A stretch of 64,000 bases of DNA, from contig WYBM01000038.1 in assembly GCA_011525915.1 (NCBI GenBank), positions 1 through 64,000 on the forward strand, written 5' to 3'. The translations under genes were made by a program, and so were the position numbers. Below the pieces are notes generated by a model, which saw only the letters and a list, made by a program, of their open reading frames with translations, searched no databases and was not told the DNA's origin. Below are positions 18,667-28,247 of the stretch, one piece after another (position 1 is the first letter of the stretch; each line of letters starts with the position of its first letter). The DNA is from Ardenticatenaceae bacterium. GTDB taxonomy: Bacteria; Chloroflexota; Anaerolineae; Promineifilales; Promineifilaceae.

Positions 18667-20187
18667 ATGCCAGTTACCCTTACTTACCCAGGTGTCTACA
18701 TTGAAGAAATACCCAGTGGCGTGCGCACCATCACCGGCGTCGCCACGTCCATTACGGCCTTTATTGGGCGCGCATTGCGCGGTCCGGTTAACGATCCCGT
18801 TCGTGTGCAAAGTTTTGCCGAATATGAGCGCATCTTTGGTGGCCTGGCCCAAGACAGTACCATGAGTTATGCTGTCTTCCACTTCTTTCGCAATGGCGGT
18901 GGTGATGCGCTTATCGTGCGTATTGTCCCCAATGATGCGGCTGCAGCCACCGGCACTGTGGGGGGATTAGACATTGAGGCCACCAATGAAGGCGAATGGA
19001 CAAACAGAGTGCGTGTCACTGTTGACCACAATACGGCCGATCCTACCGACACCATGCTTTTTAATCTGACAGTTGCTGAGTTGAGCGGAACAAATCTCAC
19101 CGATGATGTTGTAGCCACAGAAAGCTTCCTCAATCTGTCGGTAGACTCAACATCCACCCGTTATGTCGGCAGTGTACTGGCAAACCGGTCTCAATGGGTG
19201 CGGGCCGGCACCACCATCCCAGCCTCCCGGCCCAATGAAGAGGCCGTCATGCTTACTGGCGGCGACGATGGTGGCGACCTGGCAGCCGCCGATTATGAAG
19301 GCAGTGAAGCCAACCGCACAGGCATTTTTGCCCTGGACAAGGCTGACCTCTTTAATATCCTTTGCATCCCGCCACGCACCCGTGAGAATGATACAGAAAC
19401 GTCAACCTGGTCGGCCGCTTTAACGTACTGTAAGAATCGGCGAGCCATGCTCATCATTGATCCCCCCAGCACCTGGAACAGCCCGGCCGACGTGGTGAGC
19501 GACAGCAACAGCAGTTCTGGCGTATTCACCGTCCGTGACGAAAACGCCACCCTATACTACCCGCGCATCAAGTCACCTGATCCTCAGCAAGAAAACCGGA
19601 CCGAAACGTTTGTGCCTTGTGGGCTGGCGGCCGGCATTTGGGCCAGGACAGATACGCAGCGCGGTGTATGGAAAGCGCCCGCCGGCCAGGATGCTGGCCT
19701 GCGCGGCGTCACTGAACTGGCCTACAAAATGACCGACGGCCAAAATGGCCAACTCAACCCCATTGGGGTGAACTGTCTGCGCACCTTCCCCATCACCGGC
19801 AACGTCATGTGGGGGGCACGCACCCTGGAAGGAGCAGACCGGCTGGCTTCAGAATGGAAATATGTTCCGGTACGCCGCCTGGCTTTGTTTATTGAAGAAA
19901 GCCTGTTCCGGGGCACACAGTGGGCCGTTTTTGAACCCAATGATGAACCCCTCTGGTCACAACTAAGGCTGAATATCGGCGCGTTTATGCAAAACCTTTT
20001 CCGTCAGGGTGCTTTCCAGGGTAGTTCTGCCCGCGAAGCCTATTTTGTCAAGGTAGACAGTGAAACAACCACCCAAAATCATATCAACCTGGGCATTGTT
20101 AATATCATTGTCGGTTTTGCGCCGCTGAAACCGGCCGAGTTTGTTGTCATTAAAATTCAGCAGATGGCTGGGCAAGTAGAGGCATAA
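18667..20187 (+). CDS. eCIS contractile sheath protein
   Basis: The sheath contracts to drive the inner tube through a target membrane. The 506-residue protein has the typical opening TYPGVYIEEIPSGVRTITGV, RNGGGDALIVRI, and the C-terminal sheath core LFIEESLFRGTQWAVFEPNDEPLW with LRLNIGAFMQNLF and the C-terminal strand AEFVVIKIQQ. Residues 90-330 are the variable outer domain. A CAAGGAGG site sits 8 bp before the ATG at 18667. Only one sheath gene is present, unlike the three of the Serratia antifeeding prophage. Confidence 0.93.
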   Translation: MPVTLTYPGVYIEEIPSGVRTITGVATSITAFIGRALRGPVNDPVRVQSFAEYERIFGGLAQDSTMSYAVFHFFRNGGGDALIVRIVPNDAAAATGTVGGLDIEATNEGEWTNRVRVTVDHNTADPTDTMLFNLTVAELSGTNLTDDVVATESFLNLSVDSTSTRYVGSVLANRSQWVRAGTTIPASRPNEEAVMLTGGDDGGDLAAADYEGSEANRTGIFALDKADLFNILCIPPRTRENDTETSTWSAALTYCKNRRAMLIIDPPSTWNSPADVVSDSNSSSGVFTVRDENATLYYPRIKSPDPQQENRTETFVPCGLAAGIWARTDTQRGVWKAPAGQDAGLRGVTELAYKMTDGQNGQLNPIGVNCLRTFPITGNVMWGARTLEGADRLASEWKYVPVRRLALFIEESLFRGTQWAVFEPNDEPLWSQLRLNIGAFMQNLFRQGAFQGSSAREAYFVKVDSETTTQNHINLGIVNIIVGFAPLKPAEFVVIKIQQMAGQVEA

Positions 20188-20197
20188 GGAGTAAGCA

Positions 20198-20725
20198 ATG
20201 GCACAGTTTACGGTAAACACCAATCGCTTTGACCCCTATAAGAACTACAAGTTCCGTATTAAATGGGACGGCCGTTACGTAGCCGGTGTTAGCAAAGTCA
20301 GCGCCCTCAAACGCACCACCGAGGTTGTTACCCACCGTGAAGGGGGCGATCCTAGTTCAGAGCGCAAATCACCCGGCCAGACAAAATACGAAGCCATTAC
20401 CTTAGAACGTGGCGTCTCCCATGATCTTGAATTTGAGCAGTGGACCAACAAGGTATGGAACTACGGCTCTGGCCTGGGCAGCGAAGTTTCCTTAAAAGAT
20501 TTCCGTAAGGACATCATCATCGAAATGTACAACGAAGCCGGGCAGGTGGTGCTGGCTTACAAAGTGTACCGTTGTTGGGTTTCAGAATACCAGTCCCTGC
20601 CTGAATTGGATGCCAGCGCCAACGCCGTGGCTATCCAAACCCTAAAGCTGGAAAATGAGGGCTGGGAACGAGACACGGCCGTGGTTGAACCCTCTGAACC
20701 GGAATTTACGGAGCCAGCGGGGTAA
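20198..20725 (+). CDS. eCIS inner tube protein
   Basis: The 175-residue protein matches the gp19/Hcp-like tube family: DPYKNYKFRIKWDGRYVAGVSKVSALKRTTEVV at the N-terminus, ITLERGVSHDLEFEQW in the middle, and YRCWVSEYQSLPELDASANAVAIQTLKLENEGW at the end. Rings of it stack inside the sheath. It lies 10 bp after the sheath gene with its own GGAG site. Only one tube gene is found. Confidence 0.93.
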   Translation: MAQFTVNTNRFDPYKNYKFRIKWDGRYVAGVSKVSALKRTTEVVTHREGGDPSSERKSPGQTKYEAITLERGVSHDLEFEQWTNKVWNYGSGLGSEVSLKDFRKDIIIEMYNEAGQVVLAYKVYRCWVSEYQSLPELDASANAVAIQTLKLENEGWERDTAVVEPSEPEFTEPAG

Positions 20726-20735
20726 ATGGTAAACG

Positions 20736-21485
20736 ATGCAGGCTTTAACTGCTTCTCAACTACTGACCGTTTGGGAGCAGGGAACAAGCCAGCCCCCTGT
20801 GCACCAAGCCTTACTGCTGTTGGCCGCTGCCTTGCCTGGTATATCGCTGGACAACCTGGCCGAACTCAGCATTGGCCAACGAGACAAACAGTTGTTGGCC
20901 TTACGCGAACAATTATTTGGTCCCCAGCTAACCAGCGTAATAGCCTGCCCGGTTTGTGCCGAAAAGCTGGAATTCACCTGCCATACCACTGACCTGCAGG
21001 CACAAACCAACACCCAACCAGGCGAAACGCTGGTCTGGCGCCATGGGGCGTATGAGGTGCATTTTCGTTTACCCAACAGTCTAGATTTAACGGCCGTCGC
21101 TCCCCAGGCACGCCCGGCCAACGACGATCTGGCGGTCATCCGTAACCAGCTGCTGGCGCGTTGTCTGACGTCAGCCACACACCACAACAAGGCCGTCACC
21201 GTGGATCAGCTGCCAGAAACTATTGTCAGCAAAATGGTGGCACACATGACCGAAGTAGACCCCCAGGCAGATGTGCAAGTGGCTCTTTCTTGTGCTGCCT
21301 GTGGGCATCAGTGGTCGGCCACCTTTGATATCATTGTGTTTTTATGGGCCGAAATTAATGCCTGGGCCTTACGTACACTGCACGAAGTTCACTACCTGGC
21401 CACCGCATATGGCTGGTCTGAGGCCGATATCCTGGCCCTGAGCGCCTGGCGGCGGCAAACCTATTTACAGCTGGTACAACCATGA
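20736..21485 (+). CDS. T4-type baseplate-associated protein with two CxxC pairs
   Basis: The 249-residue protein resembles the family annotated 'T4 bacteriophage base plate protein' in tail-like clusters. It has CPVC (about residue 68) followed by another Cys, and a second pair CAAC near 188, which probably form a zinc site. The C-terminal WAEINAWALRTLHEVHYLATAYGWSEADILALS is the best conserved family segment. It follows the tube gene by 10 bp and overlaps the Pro-rich gene by 4 bp. It probably helps assemble the baseplate. Confidence 0.75.
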   Translation: MQALTASQLLTVWEQGTSQPPVHQALLLLAAALPGISLDNLAELSIGQRDKQLLALREQLFGPQLTSVIACPVCAEKLEFTCHTTDLQAQTNTQPGETLVWRHGAYEVHFRLPNSLDLTAVAPQARPANDDLAVIRNQLLARCLTSATHHNKAVTVDQLPETIVSKMVAHMTEVDPQADVQVALSCAACGHQWSATFDIIVFLWAEINAWALRTLHEVHYLATAYGWSEADILALSAWRRQTYLQLVQP

Positions 21486-22294
21486 ATGATTTTCTTAGCC
21501 ATCTGGTAGCCAAAAGTGTAGGGGCCACAGATGTGATCCTGCCCCGGCCTGCGTCGCTGTTTGAAACGGCCGTTCCGGGAACGGCCGTTCCGGGGACGGC
21601 CGTCACCACCGCCGATGCCGCCAACTTTGAAGAAGAAACCATCCTGGAATCATCTCCGGCAAAGCCCCGTCGCCGCGCATCTGCCCGGCCCTCTTCGACG
21701 ATCACACCGTCACTATCACCGGCAGAGGACACGGCCCACAGCATGATGATGCCCCCGGCCGTTTCTGCATCCCCGGCACCGGAAAGGCTGCCTCTCCAGC
21801 CGGGTACAGCCAGGCCACCACACCGGCCCGTATCTCCGGAAACGGAAGCCACCCTGCCGCCGGCCCCCGCCATTACCCCCCTCATGGCCGAGCGGGTTAT
21901 CACCGAGACCAGGCTGGTGGAACGGGCAGAACCTCCACAAACACGCCCCCCAAAAGCAGAGCAACCGGCCACAGTACCGCCGATAACAACCATACCGGCA
22001 CCGGCACCATCTTCTTCAGGGCCCCTGCTGGACCGGGAACGGTCCGCTGCAACACAAAAAATAATCGTGACCAAAACACGGCCGTTTACCCCGCCACAAA
22101 CACCCGCGCCCTTACCCTCTCCCCCCCCCGCTGCGGCCGCAGCACCGCCGGCGCCTGCCATTCATGTCACCATCGGCCGGGTAGAAGTGCGAGCCACGCC
22201 GCCGGCAGCCAAAGAACGCCCTCACCGTTCTCAATCGCCCGTGATGAGCCTGGATGATTATCTACGGCAGCGGGCCAAGGGAGAAGCCACATGA
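21482..22294 (+). CDS. Pro/Ala/Thr-rich disordered eCIS protein
   Basis: This 270-residue protein has a short structured N-terminus (NDFLSHLVAKSVGA...ILPRPASLFE), about 170 residues of Pro/Ala/Thr-rich low-complexity sequence, and a conserved end, IHVTIGRVEVRA...MSLDDYLRQR. The termini recur in eCIS clusters as I recall; the middle is expected to be variable. Three ACGGCCGT copies 15 bp apart (21566, 21581, 21596) encode TAVPG repeats. No classical tape-measure gene occurs in the locus, so this may fill part of that role, or be a flexible linker. Function unknown. Confidence 0.6.
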   Translation: MNDFLSHLVAKSVGATDVILPRPASLFETAVPGTAVPGTAVTTADAANFEEETILESSPAKPRRRASARPSSTITPSLSPAEDTAHSMMMPPAVSASPAPERLPLQPGTARPPHRPVSPETEATLPPAPAITPLMAERVITETRLVERAEPPQTRPPKAEQPATVPPITTIPAPAPSSSGPLLDRERSAATQKIIVTKTRPFTPPQTPAPLPSPPPAAAAAPPAPAIHVTIGRVEVRATPPAAKERPHRSQSPVMSLDDYLRQRAKGEAT

Positions 22295-23565
22295 GCAACG
22301 AATTTGCCATCGCGGCTGTTACCCGTACGCTGCGCAACTTGCTCAACCAGATTATCAACGCCGATTTCAGCGGCCTGCCAGACGATACGCGGCCAACGGC
22401 CGAGATCACCGTCACCACCCTGCCACTGGACAAGGTGCGCAATGGTGACAGCAGCCGCAACCAGGTGAACCTGTTTTTGTACCACGCCGAACCCAACACT
22501 GCCTGGCGCAACCGGGACATTCCGCGCCAGGTCAGGCCAGGCGAAAGCGGCCACCCTCCCCTGGCTTTGAACCTTTTTTACCTCATTACCGGTTACGGCC
22601 AGGATGACAGTGAACTCATCGGCCACCTGCTGTTGGGCATGGCTATGAGCATTCTCCATGACCATCCGCTGCTTAGCCGCAGCGAAATTGAAAGCGCCCT
22701 GGCCGCCAGCGAACTACACCAACAAATTGAACGTATTCGCATCACCCCACAGCCAATTAACCTGGATGAGACGTCGAAGCTGTGGACCGGTTTCCAGACG
22801 GAATATCGCCTGTCCGCCGCCTACCAGGTAGCCGCCGTGTTGATCGAAAGCAAACGCCCCACCACCACACCGCTGCCCGTGCTGCGTCGTGGCAGTGAAG
22901 ACCAGGGCGTGTTTGCGGTGGGCACCCCTTCGCCCCTGCTGCGCGCCGTAAATTTGCCCAATCATAAACCTGGCGCTGAGCTGGGTGATGTGCTGACCCT
23001 TGAGGGAAATGGTTTTACCAGTGACCTGACAGTGCGACTGCATAACGAGCATTTGCCTGCTCCCCTGGCTTTGACGCCTTTAGCGGGCGGCACAGAGGTA
23101 ACCATGCGCGTGCAGTTACCAGACACGGCCGTGGACCTGCAAGTGCCGTCACAGTGGGCAGCTGGTTTTTACACCCTCACCGTCGTTGTGCAGCGGAACG
23201 GGCTGCCCGCCTGGGTAACCAACGCGCTGCCTTTTGCCCTGGCCCCTCAGGTGCTGAGCCGGGCGCCCGGCAGCATAGCGGTAGGCGCATTACCGGCAGC
23301 ATTAACCCTCACCTGCATACCCCAGATACGGCCAGAGCAGCGGGTGTCACTGCTGTTTGGCGGGCGTGAGTTCTCGCCCGATACCATCAGCACACCACCA
23401 GACCCCACGGCCGTGACCACCCTTACCGTCACCATCGATGACGTGCTGCCCGGCGACTATGTGGTACGCCTGCGCGTAGACGGGGTAGATAGTATTCCGG
23501 TGACGTTTAGCCAGACAGTGCCGCCACAGTTTGACGACGACCAGAAAGTGACAATTACACCATGA
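22291..23565 (+). CDS. DUF4255/Afp16-like tail terminator (cap) protein
   Basis: Residues 1-190 match the DUF4255/Pvc16_N type: MSNEFAIAAVTRTLRNLL, LDKVRNGDSSRNQVNLFLYHAEPNTAWRN, LALNLFYLITGYG. Such proteins cap the tube and sheath end. The C-terminal half (about 210-424) has two IPT/TIG-like beta-sandwich repeats (PGAELGDVLTLEGNGF; LTLTCIPQIRPEQRVSLLFGG). It overlaps both neighbours by 4 bp, so it is translationally coupled. Length 424. Confidence 0.85.
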   Translation: MSNEFAIAAVTRTLRNLLNQIINADFSGLPDDTRPTAEITVTTLPLDKVRNGDSSRNQVNLFLYHAEPNTAWRNRDIPRQVRPGESGHPPLALNLFYLITGYGQDDSELIGHLLLGMAMSILHDHPLLSRSEIESALAASELHQQIERIRITPQPINLDETSKLWTGFQTEYRLSAAYQVAAVLIESKRPTTTPLPVLRRGSEDQGVFAVGTPSPLLRAVNLPNHKPGAELGDVLTLEGNGFTSDLTVRLHNEHLPAPLALTPLAGGTEVTMRVQLPDTAVDLQVPSQWAAGFYTLTVVVQRNGLPAWVTNALPFALAPQVLSRAPGSIAVGALPAALTLTCIPQIRPEQRVSLLFGGREFSPDTISTPPDPTAVTTLTVTIDDVLPGDYVVRLRVDGVDSIPVTFSQTVPPQFDDDQKVTITP

Positions 23566-25694
23566 ACGAAGAAGAACAATGGCAGCAAGGCAATGACAAC
23601 TACCTGGCGGCCGCCCTGGCCTGGCTGCGTCTACTTCTGGAGCAGCAAATCCATCAGCTGTCCGCCGCGCCCCAAACACCAGAACCAACGGCTGTTTCCA
23701 GCGGCAGCAAATGGTGGCAGCGTAGGCGAGCAGGGGCCGCAGGAGAAACAGATCTCTCAACGCTATCACCACAACAGCACCTGGCAGCCGAGGTCAACCA
23801 GGCAGCCGAGGCCATGACCGCCGCAGCGGCCATGGAACCACCACCAGCGCTGCTGATTTTGAGCCAACGCTTTGGCCTGTCACCTTTTGAGCAGGGGCTG
23901 CTGCTGCTCTGCGTGGCCCTGGAACTGGATACAGGCATCGCCGGTTTATGTGCCCGCGCCCAGGATGACGCCCACCGGCCCTACCCTACCTTTGCCCTGG
24001 CCATGGCCTTATTTGCTGACGCCGCCTGGGATTCCCTGTCCCCGGAACGGCCGCTGCGCTATTGGCGGCTCATTGAAATTAACCAGCCTGGGGCGCAGCC
24101 ACTGACCACCAGCGCCATCCGCGCCGATGAGCGCATCTTAAATTACATCAAAGGGCTAAACTACCTGGATGATCGCTTAACGCCGCTGTTGGTGCCTTTT
24201 GATCTGACCCCTCTTGACGAATCCTTGCCAATATCACAGCAAACGGCCGTGGACCTTATCACCCATCAGCTGCAACTGACAGCAGGCAATGGCCCACCAC
24301 CGGTTACACAGTTGGTAGGCATAGACTCGCTGAGCCAACAACTGGTGGCCCAACATGCGGCAGCGGCTTTAAATTTACACATCAATCGTTTACCGGCAGA
24401 GCTCCTGCCCACACAACCGGCCGAATTAGAAACATTGGCCCGCCTATGGCAGCGCGAAAACTTCTTACTGCCCATCGCCCTGTACCTGGACGCACACCAG
24501 CATGAAGACACCACCACGCCCAAAGAGGGTGGCAGCAGCCTGGCCATGACCTCGCCGCTGCGCCGCTTCTTGGGGCGCAGCCAGGGTGTTTTTTTCCTGG
24601 GCACCCGCGAAGTGTTGTCTGGTTTGGGACCAACTGCCACGGTAGTAGAAGTGAACAAACCCACCCCGGCGGAGCAACAAGCTGCCTGGACGGCCGTTGT
24701 CGAAGACGAAGACAAAAGCAGTCCAACGCTGTTGGCCGGCCAGTTTAACCTTAATATTGCCACCATCCGCCAGATTGGCCGCCGTGCCTGGGCGGCACAG
24801 GCAGCCTCCCCCGAGGCAAACGGCCATCTACCCCATGACCAATTGTGGCAGGCATGTCTGGTAAACACCCGCCCACAAATGAATATGTTGGCCGAATTAC
24901 TCAATCCCAAAGCGACCTGGGACGACATTGTTTTGCCGCCGGAGGCCGAGCAGCTGCTGCGCCAGATTGCTGCCCAGGTGCGGCAGCGCAGTATTGTGTA
25001 TGATGATTGGGGCTTCCGCCAGAAGATGAACCGGGGATTGGGCATTAACGCCCTGTTTGCCGGCGACAGTGGTACGGGCAAAACGATGGCCGCCGAGGTG
25101 ATCGCCAACGAGTTAAATTTAAACCTGTATCGTATTGACCTCTCGGCTGTGGTTAGTAAATACATTGGGGAAACCGAAAAAAACCTGCGCCGCCTGTTTG
25201 ACGCGGCCGAAGATGGGGGGGCCATCCTCTTTTTTGATGAGGCCGATGCCCTGTTTGGCAAGCGCAGCGAAGTGAAAGACAGCCATGATCGTTATGCTAA
25301 CATCGAAATTAATTACCTCCTGCAGCGCATGGAAGCGTATCGTGGCCTGGCGATATTGGCCTCTAATATGAAAACGGCGTTGGACCAGGCTTTCATGCGG
25401 CGTCTGCGTTTTATTGTCAATTTCCCCTTCCCCAGCCCCAAGGAACGGGCGCTTATCTGGCAAAAGGTGTTCCCGCCGCAAACGCCGCTGGCCAAACTGG
25501 ATTTTGACCGGTTGGGGCGGTTTAACCTGACCGGGGGCAGCATCAACAACATCGCCTTAAATGCGGCCTTTATGGCCGCCCGGCAGAGCACGACCGTGAC
25601 CATGCCCCTGGTGTTAGCTGCAGCCCGCGCCGAATTCCGCAAACTGGAAAAGCCGGTAAACGACGATGCCTTTGCCTGGGAGGTGACGCTATGA
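23562..25694 (+). CDS. eCIS AAA+ ATPase (Afp15-like)
   Basis: Afp15-type ATPases are required for assembly of the particle. The 710-residue protein has a helical N-terminal half (1-450) and a C-terminal AAA+ module: Walker A GDSGTGKT at about 503-510, Walker B ILFFDEADALFG at about 555-566, sensor region ILASNMKTALDQAFMRRLRF (arginine finger). The N-terminal half resembles the cell-division-ATPase-like region of eCIS ATPases. It overlaps its neighbours by 4 bp each. Cytosolic. Confidence 0.92.
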   Translation: MNEEEQWQQGNDNYLAAALAWLRLLLEQQIHQLSAAPQTPEPTAVSSGSKWWQRRRAGAAGETDLSTLSPQQHLAAEVNQAAEAMTAAAAMEPPPALLILSQRFGLSPFEQGLLLLCVALELDTGIAGLCARAQDDAHRPYPTFALAMALFADAAWDSLSPERPLRYWRLIEINQPGAQPLTTSAIRADERILNYIKGLNYLDDRLTPLLVPFDLTPLDESLPISQQTAVDLITHQLQLTAGNGPPPVTQLVGIDSLSQQLVAQHAAAALNLHINRLPAELLPTQPAELETLARLWQRENFLLPIALYLDAHQHEDTTTPKEGGSSLAMTSPLRRFLGRSQGVFFLGTREVLSGLGPTATVVEVNKPTPAEQQAAWTAVVEDEDKSSPTLLAGQFNLNIATIRQIGRRAWAAQAASPEANGHLPHDQLWQACLVNTRPQMNMLAELLNPKATWDDIVLPPEAEQLLRQIAAQVRQRSIVYDDWGFRQKMNRGLGINALFAGDSGTGKTMAAEVIANELNLNLYRIDLSAVVSKYIGETEKNLRRLFDAAEDGGAILFFDEADALFGKRSEVKDSHDRYANIEINYLLQRMEAYRGLAILASNMKTALDQAFMRRLRFIVNFPFPSPKERALIWQKVFPPQTPLAKLDFDRLGRFNLTGGSINNIALNAAFMAARQSTTVTMPLVLAAARAEFRKLEKPVNDDAFAWEVTL

Positions 25695-25945
25695 ACATCC
25701 ACCTGCACATTGAACACCTGGTTTTGGAAGGGATTGATCTGCCACCGGGCGAACGGCCGTGGCTGCAAACGGCTGTGGAAGCCGAACTGACAAATTTGCT
25801 GCTAAACGGCGGCTTGGCCCCCGCCTTACAAACAGGCGGCGCGTACAGGTCCGTTCAAGCCCAGGCCATCCACCTGCAAAGCCCTTCTGCGCCAGCTTTG
25901 GGACAGCAGATCGCCCAGGCAATCTATGGAGGCATCGGGCCATGA
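25691..25945 (+). CDS. Small conserved eCIS protein
   Basis: The 84-residue protein opens HLHIEHLVLEGIDLPPGERPWLQTAV and ends QIAQAIYGGIG, a pattern I recall from small proteins between the ATPase and cargo genes in many eCIS loci. It overlaps the ATPase stop by 4 bp and the first cargo start by 4 bp. This tight coupling suggests a role in cargo handling or ATPase function. The ATGA overlap also fixes the cargo 1 start at 25942. Confidence 0.65.
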   Translation: MNIHLHIEHLVLEGIDLPPGERPWLQTAVEAELTNLLLNGGLAPALQTGGAYRSVQAQAIHLQSPSAPALGQQIAQAIYGGIGP

Positions 25946-28215
25946 GCCGCTCCCTGCATACCGATGCCGCCACACCCGCCACCAACCATGATGTTGTCAG
26001 CAGCCATCTTCTGCTGCAGCGGAAATGTGCCTGCGGCCAGCATACAGTAGCTGGCGGTGAGTGTGCCCAGTGCCGTCAGAAACGCCTGCGCCTGCAGCGC
26101 CGGGCGAATGATCAAGCAGTGCCGTTCTCTTTTGACGGAAAAAACCCATCCCCAACCTATGGAGGGGAAGATTTAAGCCATTTACCCCTACACCGCACCC
26201 AAACCAGAATGCAGTGTATGCCCCAGGCAAGCACAGAAACGAGCGCACCAGACACAGCGGCTGCAGGCCCCGCACCGGAAACGGCCGCCCCAGAAACGGC
26301 CGCAGTCGAAACGGCGTCTAACACGGCCCCCACAACCGGCCTGATCGTCGAGGACACGGCCACAGAGTTAGGGCCGGGGCAAATGCGAAAGAGCGACTTT
26401 CTGGCCCAAACAAAGGCAGCCGTTTGCACCGCCGCTGAAGAAGCGCTGGCAGAAACCGGACGCAACACAGAAGGCTGCCCTTACCTTGAGTACTGGTTTG
26501 ATTATTACGGTGACAAAGACAGCCATCATATTGAACGGGCAATGCGCCGCTACGCCCCGGAAACAGCCACGGCGCCCACCGCTGCCGCCCTGATTCCCGT
26601 CATTGCTGAGCGGGTGCGGCAGGGTGTGGCAGCCTGGGCCCAAACAGGCGAAATCACCGGGGTGCCAGAAGGTATACCGGCAACGCTGCCTGGTTCGCCA
26701 CCGGCAGAAGACACAGCGAGCAGTTTACAACGCAAAGCACCACAGGGGAGTGCCTCCCCTACACAAAGCCCACAAGCCATTCGGGCCCGGTTAGGCGACG
26801 GCCGTGCCCTGGATGGCCCGGTGCGTTCCCGCATGGAAGGTGCTTTTGGCACCAGCTTTGCCGGTGTGCGCCTGCACACAGACAACCAGGCGGCGAATCT
26901 GTCACGCCAGGTAAGGGCCCGTGCTTTTACCGTAGGTGAACATGTTGCGTTTAATACAGGGGAATACCGGCCGGGCACCCTGGTGGGCGATGCCCTGATT
27001 GCCCATGAGTTAGCCCATGTGATACAGCAGGGAGGCAGCAGCACGGCCGTGGCTTCTAAGGGAGATCACGCCCAATACAACAACCTGGAAGATGATGCCG
27101 ACCAAACGGCCGTTGGTGCCGTTCTTTCTCTCTGGCAGGGGGCCACCGCCCAATTGGCAAACATAGCCCCAAACGCGATCCCTACTCTGAAATCCGGCCT
27201 GCGCTTACAGCGTTGTAACGAAGACGACGAAGTAAACATACCGCCGGAGAAAAAGGAAGAACCCGTAGAGGAGCCGGTGAAAGAGGAGCCGGTGAAAGAA
27301 GAGAAACCACCAGAGAAAAAAGAAGAACCGGTAGAAACCCCTCTACCCGCTGAACCTTCTGAAAAATGTACAGCAGACACTGCCGCCGATAAAGTAATCA
27401 TTGATCATCGTGTTAAACCAGACGTTATCGAAAAACCGGGAGACACGGTCACGTTTACGGCCACATTCGCTTGTGTCCTGAAAGGGGATGGATACTCAAA
27501 ATTTGTGCCATCAAGTGGGACGGAATTTGGGCGAAAGTCCTTCGCAAAAGGTCTAGGAAGGCTTACCAGAACCTGGGACGGCAAAAAATTGCACAGCAAA
27601 GTGGGCACCTATTTAGTGGACGATGGGCAGTATTTCCACGAAATTGAGCCCATCAAATACACCATCAAAGGGGGAAAGGATTTTTTTACAACAGGACCCA
27701 AACACAAATCCCCCCCTGTTAAGGTGAAAGCCAGGGAGCATAAAGGCAGTGGCAAAGAACATTTCCACTTTACACCAGCCAATGTAGCTGCTCTGGCCAA
27801 AGTCATTGAAACGGAAATGGGTGGCGAAACGGACAAGGCCAAACAAGCCGTAGCCTGGGCCGTCCGCAACCAGATGGTGCGGTTAAGCACTTCTGACGTG
27901 GCTACCGCAGCCAAACATTTTAAGGATAGAGACGGCAAAACAGCCAGCGCCACCAGCAAAACGATGGCCGAAGAAATTTTGAAAAAGCCCATGTCTGACG
28001 ACATAACACAGGGTGCCATTAAGTGGTTTTCGCCCAATGCCCAACCGAAAGAAGGGGAGGGATGTTCGGGTGAGGGTTGTGGTGGCGGCCTGGATGCTTT
28101 CACAGATGAGGCAGGCAAAGAGCGTAAAGTTCATACCCCCTCATTTCATAAGGATATGACGTACGTGCCCATTGACGGCATTCATGAGTGGCGCGTCCGT
28201 TTTTACAAATTGTAG
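25942..28215 (+). CDS. DUF4157 (eCIS core) cargo/toxin protein 1, SleB-like C-terminus
   Basis: The 757-residue protein has five parts. (1) A Cys motif, CACGQHT then CxxC (Cys29, 31, 41, 44), probably a zinc knuckle. (2) A Pro/Thr/Ala linker. (3) A conserved helical region (about 135-235; GPGQMRKSDFL, TEGCPYLEYWFDYY). (4) DUF4157 (about 280-365) with the metallo-motif HELAH near 354. (5) A Lys/Glu/Pro linker (about 430-470), then an Ig-like stretch and a C-terminal domain resembling SleB cell-wall hydrolases (LAKVIETEMGGETDKAKQAV; GAIKWFSP). It is probably loaded into the eCIS or docked to it, with the C-terminus as effector. No signal peptide. The SleB assignment is tentative. Confidence 0.75.
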   Translation: MSRSLHTDAATPATNHDVVSSHLLLQRKCACGQHTVAGGECAQCRQKRLRLQRRANDQAVPFSFDGKNPSPTYGGEDLSHLPLHRTQTRMQCMPQASTETSAPDTAAAGPAPETAAPETAAVETASNTAPTTGLIVEDTATELGPGQMRKSDFLAQTKAAVCTAAEEALAETGRNTEGCPYLEYWFDYYGDKDSHHIERAMRRYAPETATAPTAAALIPVIAERVRQGVAAWAQTGEITGVPEGIPATLPGSPPAEDTASSLQRKAPQGSASPTQSPQAIRARLGDGRALDGPVRSRMEGAFGTSFAGVRLHTDNQAANLSRQVRARAFTVGEHVAFNTGEYRPGTLVGDALIAHELAHVIQQGGSSTAVASKGDHAQYNNLEDDADQTAVGAVLSLWQGATAQLANIAPNAIPTLKSGLRLQRCNEDDEVNIPPEKKEEPVEEPVKEEPVKEEKPPEKKEEPVETPLPAEPSEKCTADTAADKVIIDHRVKPDVIEKPGDTVTFTATFACVLKGDGYSKFVPSSGTEFGRKSFAKGLGRLTRTWDGKKLHSKVGTYLVDDGQYFHEIEPIKYTIKGGKDFFTTGPKHKSPPVKVKAREHKGSGKEHFHFTPANVAALAKVIETEMGGETDKAKQAVAWAVRNQMVRLSTSDVATAAKHFKDRDGKTASATSKTMAEEILKKPMSDDITQGAIKWFSPNAQPKEGEGCSGEGCGGGLDAFTDEAGKERKVHTPSFHKDMTYVPIDGIHEWRVRFYKL

Positions 28216-28247
28216 CAAAGCCTAAGGGCGCGTCTGCAAATAAGGGA